11,488 bases of DNA from positions 1 through 11,488 of the forward strand of contig DASZZV010000215.1 in assembly GCA_035544835.1 (NCBI GenBank), written 5' to 3'. Shown here in pieces: positions 7,507 through 11,488 of this stretch. The position numbers were made by a program, and so were the translations under genes. This DNA is from DASZZV01 sp035544835 (lineage in GTDB: Bacteria > Acidobacteriota > Thermoanaerobaculia > Gp7-AA8). Each line of letters starts with the position of its first letter. Position 1 is the first letter of the stretch. The notes beneath the pieces were generated by a model. That model did no database searches and had not been told where the DNA came from. It worked only from the letters and a program-made list of their open reading frames with translations.

Positions 7507-7808
7507 TGGAATGGTTCAGAAAGTGTACGCTCACCATCAGGTTGGCGCCATCGGCGAATATCCGTTCGAGCCGGACGTATTGCAAGAAGTGAAAGTGCCG
7601 ACTGACCGGCTGGTCGTATCAAAGAACAGCCGACAGAACCTCCCTTACCCATCGCGGCATTCGCAGGGCCCTCCTTTCGGCGATTCCTACCGGAACCTTC
7701 CCGGGAGAATGATTCATCTTTGCGTTATTTGCATACTTATGGCACCACAGTTGCGTGAGGTGAGAATGGGGACGTAATCCCAATGAAATCTATTCTGGGA
7801 GTAGAAAA
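7507..7808. other. Intergenic stretch upstream of the ice-binding-like gene
   Basis: About 300 bp separating two divergent genes. One 88-codon forward frame (7511-7777) has no recognisable domain and no ribosome site, so it is not called. The part nearest the downstream gene (about 7711-7760) is relatively AT-rich and is the likely promoter region, but no convincing -35/-10 pair at normal spacing was found. Confidence 0.4.
7798..7802 (+). promoter_or_regulatory. Ribosome binding site fixing the GTG start of the ice-binding-like gene
   Basis: GGGAG at 7798-7802 lies 6 nt before GTG 7809. That is optimal spacing and favours GTG over the in-frame ATG at 7818. Confidence 0.6.
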
Positions 7809-8624
7809 GTGAGAAAAATGATCAAAGCTCTGATGATGTCGACGGCACTACTGCTGATCGTAGCTGGAAGCGGAAACGCAAGCGGAAACGGTAGCAACTT
7901 CGTCCGTGGCATCGGTCCAAGTCCGGTAAACCTTGGCACGGCAGGCACTTTCACGATTCTGAGCAAAACCGGAATCACCGACGTTTATCCATCCCCTATT
8001 GTCGGCAACGTTGGCACGAGCCCCATCACCGGAGCAGCTCTCCTTCTTACGTGCGGGGAAGTTACGGGGAAAGTGTACAGCGTCGACGCGGCTGGTCCTC
8101 TACCCTGCGCGGTGACCGACGCCACCCTCTTGACCCTCGCTGTGGGCGACATGGAATTCGCGTATGACGACGCTGCGGGACGAGTATTACCCGATTTTAC
8201 TGAGCTGGGCGCCGGCGAGATTGGCGGGCTAACTCTTACTCCTGGCCTCTACAAATGGGGCTCGGGTCTCTTGATTACAAACGATGTCACCCTTTCGGGC
8301 GGCCCGAACGATGTCTGGATCTTCCAGGTGGCGGGAACGCTGAACCAGGGGAACGCTACGCGGGTGACCCTGGCCGGCGGCGCACTTGCCAAGAACATCT
8401 TCTGGCAGGTAGCCGGCGCAGTGACCATTGGAACCACAGCGCACTTTGAGGGCGTCATGCTGGCGAAAACCCTGATCGCCGTGAACACTGGAGCATCGGT
8501 GAACGGCCGACTGCTGGCTCAGACTGCAGTCACTCTTCAGATGAATGCGGTTACCCAGCCGGAGGATGCGCCTGTCACCACGGTGATTTCGAAAGTTCGG
8601 TCTCGGGGAGCGCGAAGACTATAA
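7809..8624 (+). CDS. Secreted DUF3494 ice-binding-like protein
   Basis: The 271-residue product has a Sec signal peptide (MRKMIKALMMSTALLLIVAG, cleavage near 20-26) and a full DUF3494 domain at about 41-250. Landmarks in order are LGTAGTFTILSKTGITDV, IVGNVGTSPITG, DMEFAYDDAAGR, LTPGLYKWGSGLLITNDVTL, GPNDVWIFQVAGTL, AKNIFWQVAGAVTIGT, FEGVMLAKTLIAVNTGASVNGRLLAQTAVTL. This is the discontinuous beta-solenoid plus helix of type-1 microbial ice-binding/antifreeze proteins, which act outside the cell to bind ice or serve as adhesion modules. C82 and C100 could form a disulfide. The domain stands alone: there is no repeat region, PEP-CTERM or LPXTG anchor, and the tail is short and basic (SKVRSRGARRL). 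Many DUF3494 proteins have not been shown to bind ice. It sits on the chromosomal side of the tRNA-Thr island junction. Confidence 0.93.
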   Translation: MRKMIKALMMSTALLLIVAGSGNASGNGSNFVRGIGPSPVNLGTAGTFTILSKTGITDVYPSPIVGNVGTSPITGAALLLTCGEVTGKVYSVDAAGPLPCAVTDATLLTLAVGDMEFAYDDAAGRVLPDFTELGAGEIGGLTLTPGLYKWGSGLLITNDVTLSGGPNDVWIFQVAGTLNQGNATRVTLAGGALAKNIFWQVAGAVTIGTTAHFEGVMLAKTLIAVNTGASVNGRLLAQTAVTLQMNAVTQPEDAPVTTVISKVRSRGARRL

Positions 8625-8776
8625 CGAAAGTCGGGCGTGAACTCCGCGGCATACCGGATGGAACAAGTGCCTACCAATGGTTGAGTGGGCCCGTTCCTGA
8701 TCGAAGCAGGTTCGGAGAAACTGAAGCCGGCGCTGCTTTCGGAAGCCTGCGGCTGTCAATCTGGTTGTCAAAGTCC
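8625..8776. other. Non-coding stretch after the ice-binding-like gene
   Basis: No gene is recognised. It contains two octamers of the junction repeat family, GGCTGTCA at 8751-8758 and GGTTGTCA at 8763-8770. Confidence 0.4.
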
Positions 8777-8807
8777 AAAAGAGAGGAAGCCGCTCCCGAG
8801 AGCGGCT
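8777..8807 (-). terminator. Intrinsic terminator downstream of the tRNA-Thr fragment
   Basis: An 8-bp perfect stem (8788-8795 with 8800-8807, AGCCGCTC/GAGCGGCT) has a 4-nt loop. Read on the minus strand it is followed by TCCTCTCTTTT. The T-rich side matches the polarity of the tRNA fragment, so this is the original terminator of the tRNA gene. Confidence 0.7.
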
Positions 8808-8823
8808 AAACTCTTGACTCCAC

Positions 8824-8869
8824 TGGAGCCGATGCCCGGATTTGAACCGGGGACCTACTGATTACGAAT
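8824..8869 (-). tRNA. tRNA-Thr(CGU) 3' half, 5' half missing (att-site remnant)
   Basis: Read on the minus strand, the anticodon loop TTCGTAA is at 8868-8862 (anticodon CGT), followed by TCAGT, variable loop AGGTC, and a perfect T arm (CCCGG at 8851-8847, TTCAAAT, CCGGG at 8839-8835). Then come seven acceptor bases CATCGGC, discriminator T and an encoded CCA at 8826-8824. The 5' side of the anticodon stem (AGGGA) pairs at only three of five positions, and no D arm or GCCGATG acceptor strand is found upstream. This is not a complete tRNA. It is the displaced 3' end left when an element integrates in the anticodon-to-3' region of a tRNA gene. Confidence 0.85.
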
Positions 8870-8876
8870 CCCTAGG

Positions 8877-9097
8877 AAGCGCGTCCGGCGCGTGTTTTCT
8901 GATTCCGCCCTGTCCGTTGGCTGTCAACTTTCAGCCCGTATCGTCCATCGATGATCGCCGGGTGTTGCCCTGTTGGCTGTCACTTCGGCTGTCATTTCAA
9001 GAGGTGCGTGAACGAGGGATAACGAGTGCTCAATGCCCGGGGGGCGGCTACGACAAAGCCGTCCTTCCCGGTCTCGATTAGACTCGATCCCTGACGT
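8877..9097. other. Island-end non-coding region
   Basis: Between the tRNA fragment and the first cargo gene no gene is recognised. It holds three GGCTGTCA octamers. A short GC palindrome, GCGC(GTCCG)GCGC at 8879-8891, is followed by TGTTTTCT and sits right at the inferred recombination junction. Confidence 0.5.
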
Positions 9098-9784
9098 TTA
9101 ATCTAGGTGGGGCGCCAATGCCTCCCGCATCCTCTCTGATACGGTCTGGAGCACCCCTTGTCGCTTCTCGATTAACTCGATAATTCTTGAGAGGCGGGCG
9201 GTCTGACGCTTCTGGTCATCCTCTGCCCACTTTTCAATTTGTGGTTGAGATGCAGCCGCACCTTCGGGATCGGTCACCATCTGTGCTTGGATGGCCCGAA
9301 CAACGTCCCCTCCCAAGTCATTGACCGTCATCAACTCGGACAGTAGTTCCTGAACCTCGGCAGCATCGCGGTCACTCTCCGAGAGAGCGTCATCAACTTG
9401 AGCCCCAAAATGAAACCGCAGGAGACTGATGGCCCGATATCCATCCTCCGATAGCCTTGAAAGGCGCTCCTGAGCATGGCTCATTGCTGACGCCGTGAGT
9501 TCCGGTCTGAGGCGGCCTTCCATTTCTCCCCGCCATGCTCGAAACATTCCGAGCATGGCGGAGTTCGTCAACTGAAGACTCGGAATCGCCGCCTCCGCCG
9601 TAGCTATCTGTCGATCATAGAGATGAAGGGCACGTTCGCGTTGAAAGGCTCTTTTCGCTTGCCGTTCTTCCTTCCGCGCCATGAAGAATTCCTTGATGGC
9701 GGCACCGAGAAAACCGAAAAGACCAAGGCTCGAAATGAGTGCCACAGGCGGTGACAGCAGGAGTCCGACTAGCCCATTGTTCAT
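9098..9784 (-). CDS. Membrane-anchored helical protein of unknown function
   Basis: Not recognised as a named family. From the ATG at 9782-9784 the product has 228 residues. One strong hydrophobic segment (about residues 5-34, GLVGLLLSPPVALISSLGLFGFLG) is followed by the charged stretch MARKEERQAKRAFQRERALHLYDRQ, then a long, almost entirely helical cytoplasmic domain rich in Glu, Arg and Leu. That domain ends in a probable coiled coil (KRQTARLSRIIELIEKRQGVLQTVSERMREAL). The frame can be extended to a GTG at 9880, but this would overlap the divergent SEC-C gene and add no hydrophobic or conserved-looking segment, so the internal ATG is preferred. No strong ribosome site is seen. It is the first gene inside the inferred island and is divergent from the SEC-C gene, with 69 bp between starts that must hold both promoters. 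Confidence 0.7.
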   Translation of the reverse strand: MNNGLVGLLLSPPVALISSLGLFGFLGAAIKEFFMARKEERQAKRAFQRERALHLYDRQIATAEAAIPSLQLTNSAMLGMFRAWRGEMEGRLRPELTASAMSHAQERLSRLSEDGYRAISLLRFHFGAQVDDALSESDRDAAEVQELLSELMTVNDLGGDVVRAIQAQMVTDPEGAAASQPQIEKWAEDDQKRQTARLSRIIELIEKRQGVLQTVSERMREALAPHLD

Positions 9785-9853
9785 GTCGCCAGTGTACTCG
9801 CACGATAGCGAGGGGCGGAGCCGCTGCGGAGACTGTATGGCATTATTCGGTAC

Positions 9854-11062
9854 ATGGTATTCCTGCCTCAAAGAGGCCACGGCTGGGTTATAGAGGTGAA
9901 GGGGAGGGATTGGTTCTTCGATCCGTTAGGCCGGGTTCTAAACCGGCCCGATCCTCCTCCTTACGATCCCTGCTGGTGCGAATCGGGAAAGAAGTTTCGC
10001 TTCTGCCACCTGAAGAAGCAGCGGGAGCCCAGGGTGACCCAAGCTGAATATCTGCGGGAATGGGAAAAGGCCTCCGGTATTGAAATGTGCCTTCATCCAA
10101 AGGCGCCTGCTGGATGTTCCGAGACTATCGCCTCGGCTCACAGTGTTCAGCGGATGGGCGGTGGCCTTCGAACAATTGCTCGGGATGGGGAAGTTTTTGG
10201 ATACAAGCTTCATCCATACTTCTTCATCAAAACAGATTTGCTCCCCGTTCCAGAATTGATCGGAACGCGAAGGGCATCGACGTTTCGCGGCTTCTGCGAC
10301 CGGCACGACCAAGAGCTATTCAGAGCGGCAGAGACAGTTGAGTTTTCTGCGTCTGTCGAGCAATTGAACCTACTCAACTTTCGAGTCATAGCCCGTCGCC
10401 TCTTTGGCCTGCACCAATCGTTAAGACATAGAACGAAAATGCTCGACTATGACCGCGGCCTCCCGTCAGTCGTTCAAAAGGAGTTCTTTGCTACCACACA
10501 TCGCGACATTGCCGAGGCCGAACGACACCTGAAGAACGTCACGTCGTTGAAGGCTGAATACGATGACCGAATTACTCAGTCTGACTTTAAGAACACGAAT
10601 GCACTCGTCGCCTGCTTTGAGGGCCGACCAGAGTTTCTGTGCTCGGATCTTGTGGACCCTGTCTTCGATTTCTTGTCCCGTCCAATGCCATTGCTTCCCG
10701 TGCCGGCCCATGTTTGTGCCTACAATCTCGCCATCAGTGGCGGCTGGGCATTCGTGCTGTGCTGGGTAGGTTCCAATACCGCGGCGGAACAGCTGGCTCG
10801 CTCCTTCGGTGAGCGAGGCGATAAGGACAAGGCTGCCTCACTTCTAAGATTTGCCCTTGAGTACACAGACCAGTTGTTCTTCGCTCCTGATTGGTGGGAC
10901 TCCCTTTCCGATGCGGCCAGACTAGAGGTAACGAAGTCCGTTACAGGCCGATTGCATCCTCACTACCAACCCGAAAGTGACATCTTCGAACAGAACGGCG
11001 CCGTTTCCATGGCCTCAGTGTTTAGCCGATCGTTTGGCGTCGGGCCATGGGTCGGCAGTTAA
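9854..11062 (+). CDS. SEC-C motif protein with a second Cys/His cluster
   Basis: A 402-residue cytoplasmic protein. The N-terminal CWCESGKKFRFCH (C40, C42, C51, H52) is a SEC-C-type zinc motif, as found at the SecA C-terminus and in many stand-alone accessory proteins. A second conserved-looking block has C79 and C88, then SAHSVQR (H96) and, after a spacer, STFRGFCDRHD (C148, H151). Together these could form another zinc site with HNH-like spacing. Residues about 160-402 are mainly helical and unrecognised. I recall this order of SEC-C, AHS.Q and FC.xHD in other accessory-genome hypotheticals, but have no named function for it. No membrane segment or signal peptide is present. The sampled base composition is lower in G+C than the kinase gene, consistent with transfer. 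The ATG at 9854 is the only in-frame ATG before the SEC-C motif; no good ribosome site is visible. Confidence 0.75.
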   Translation: MVFLPQRGHGWVIEVKGRDWFFDPLGRVLNRPDPPPYDPCWCESGKKFRFCHLKKQREPRVTQAEYLREWEKASGIEMCLHPKAPAGCSETIASAHSVQRMGGGLRTIARDGEVFGYKLHPYFFIKTDLLPVPELIGTRRASTFRGFCDRHDQELFRAAETVEFSASVEQLNLLNFRVIARRLFGLHQSLRHRTKMLDYDRGLPSVVQKEFFATTHRDIAEAERHLKNVTSLKAEYDDRITQSDFKNTNALVACFEGRPEFLCSDLVDPVFDFLSRPMPLLPVPAHVCAYNLAISGGWAFVLCWVGSNTAAEQLARSFGERGDKDKAASLLRFALEYTDQLFFAPDWWDSLSDAARLEVTKSVTGRLHPHYQPESDIFEQNGAVSMASVFSRSFGVGPWVGS

Positions 11063-11083
11063 GAACCTGATCTCGGGAGAAGT

Positions 11084-11158
11084 ATGAAGGATCGCAAGAC
11101 TGGCTCCGATAGCGACAAGTTAGGCGGCGCCTACATTCGAAGGAGGAGAGATTCCTAG
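11084..11158 (+). CDS. Possible 24-codon small ORF
   Basis: An ATG at 11084 is preceded by GGGAGA at 11075-11080 and encodes a highly charged 24-residue peptide ending RRRRDS. Its stop is directly followed by an intrinsic terminator. It lies 21 bp after the SEC-C gene and would be the last gene of that transcript. There is no homology evidence, and the ribosome-site spacing is short (4 nt from GGAG). Confidence 0.3.
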   Translation: MKDRKTGSDSDKLGGAYIRRRRDS

Positions 11159-11182
11159 AAGGCCGTAACTGCCTTTTTTTTT
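11159..11182 (+). terminator. Intrinsic terminator after the SEC-C gene
   Basis: AAGGC (11159-11163), 7-nt loop, GCCTT (11171-11175), followed by a run of nine T ending at 11182. The stem is short, but the T tract is strong and the orientation fits the upstream gene. Confidence 0.65.
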
Positions 11183-11455
11183 GCGTCTTCGTCGCTCTTG
11201 ATCAGGCGTTCATACCACTCTCGCGTAAGCGATGTAGACTGAGCTTTCCGTGACCTTGCACCCGGCGAGGGGGGGGTGGGGGGTAGATTTCTGAACTCAA
11301 GAGACTGGTGGCTTCTCGTCTCGGCGGACCGGTTCGGCCACGCTGATAGTTCCCCATGAGGATCATCTCGCGGCGCTCTTGACCGAAGTCCGGGCGCTGG
11401 CCCCCATTCATCGGCACGTTATGCGCACGGGTGATGCGTGTCGGCGGAGAAAAGA
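11183..11455. other. Non-coding stretch with a poly-G tract
   Basis: No gene is recognised in about 270 bp. It contains GGGGGGGG T GGGGGG at 11269-11283, which could form a G-quadruplex or mark a sequencing-difficult homopolymer. The region just before 11455 is the likely promoter of the next gene, but no clear boxes were found. Confidence 0.4.
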
Positions 11456-11488
11456 ATGGCTCTGATCCAGTGTCCCGAGTGTGGGAAA
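11456..11488 (+). CDS. Zinc-ribbon protein, N-terminus only
   Basis: The ATG at 11456 has an excellent ribosome site (GGAG at 11446-11449, 6-nt spacer) and reads MALIQCPECGK before the window ends. An N-terminal CPECGK directly after four residues is the usual opening of a small zinc-ribbon domain (CPxCG...CPxCG) found in many membrane or regulatory accessory proteins. The rest is outside the window, so the function is unknown. It would be the third gene of the island cargo seen here. Confidence 0.6.
   Translation, partial: MALIQCPECGK

Larger units (their letters stand above)
8751..8994 (+). repeat. GGCTGTCA octamer cluster around the tRNA junction
   Basis: Direct copies occur at 8751-8758, 8763-8770 (GGTTGTCA), 8919-8926, 8975-8982 and 8987-8994, all in the same orientation. 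Short direct repeats next to a tRNA attachment site often serve as integrase arm-type or excisionase sites. Three copies lie on the inferred island side and two on the chromosomal side. The role is inferred. Confidence 0.55.

Noticed and set aside
7511..7777. 88-codon forward frame between the VOC and ice-binding-like genes
   Set aside because: There is no recognisable domain or good ribosome site, and the composition is unlike a gene; it is treated as intergenic.
8842..9081. 79-codon forward frame across the tRNA fragment
   Set aside because: It reads through the antisense of the tRNA and the octamer repeats, with no domain and no ribosome site.
8824..9097. Intron-interrupted complete tRNA-Thr
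   Set aside because: No 5' half (GCCGATG acceptor strand or D arm) was found upstream on the minus strand within about 250 bp, and no group I intron features were seen. An att remnant explains it better.
9785..9880. N-terminal extension of the membrane-anchored protein to GTG 9880
   Set aside because: It would overlap the start of the divergent SEC-C gene, places a polar stretch before the membrane segment and has no ribosome site.

Overview
The window looks like chromosome from a high-GC, free-living, Gram-negative-type bacterium. It makes menaquinone by the futalosine route (adjacent mqnA and mqnC) and has a soluble hybrid histidine kinase and a secreted DUF3494 ice-binding-type protein. 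An acidobacterial or similar soil or sediment lineage would fit, but nothing here fixes the phylum. One sampled line of the kinase gene (4861-4920) is 63% G+C, and one from the right-hand region (10381-10440) is 48%.

Layout, left to right. (1) 1-132 is the 3' end of an ISL3-type transposase. It abuts a BlaR1/M56-type membrane metallopeptidase gene (116-901, minus) that has lost its first membrane helix and its C-terminal part. (2) 970-1118 is an inverted repeat built of 7-bp units. (3) 1146-3070 is the overlapping mqnA-mqnC pair (minus). (4) 3075-3199 is a second inverted repeat of the same design. The two repeats hug the mqn pair, 4 bp before the mqnA start and 27 bp after the mqnC stop. (5) 3211-6231 holds a GAF-PAS-HisKA-HATPase-REC hybrid kinase, then a V4R/DUF2378-like small protein. 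(6) 6309-7506 (minus) is an overlapping pair, a VOC protein and an isocitrate lyase/PEP mutase-superfamily protein. (7) 7809-8624 is the ice-binding-like protein.

(8) At 8824-8869 (minus) lies the 3' half of a tRNA-Thr(CGU) without its 5' half, followed by an intrinsic terminator. This is the form expected for the displaced end of an element integrated into a tRNA gene. Its polarity says the integrated element lies to the right, from about 8870 onward, and the ancestral chromosome to the left. GGCTGTCA octamers that may be integrase arm sites surround the junction. (9) The right-hand cargo is a membrane-anchored helical protein (9098-9784, minus), a divergent SEC-C protein with a second Cys/His cluster (9854-11062), a possible 24-codon ORF ahead of an intrinsic terminator, and the first codons of a zinc-ribbon protein running off the window.

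The points most worth following up are the paired heptamer palindromes around mqnCA, the island boundary, and the uncharacterised SEC-C / membrane-protein pair just inside it.
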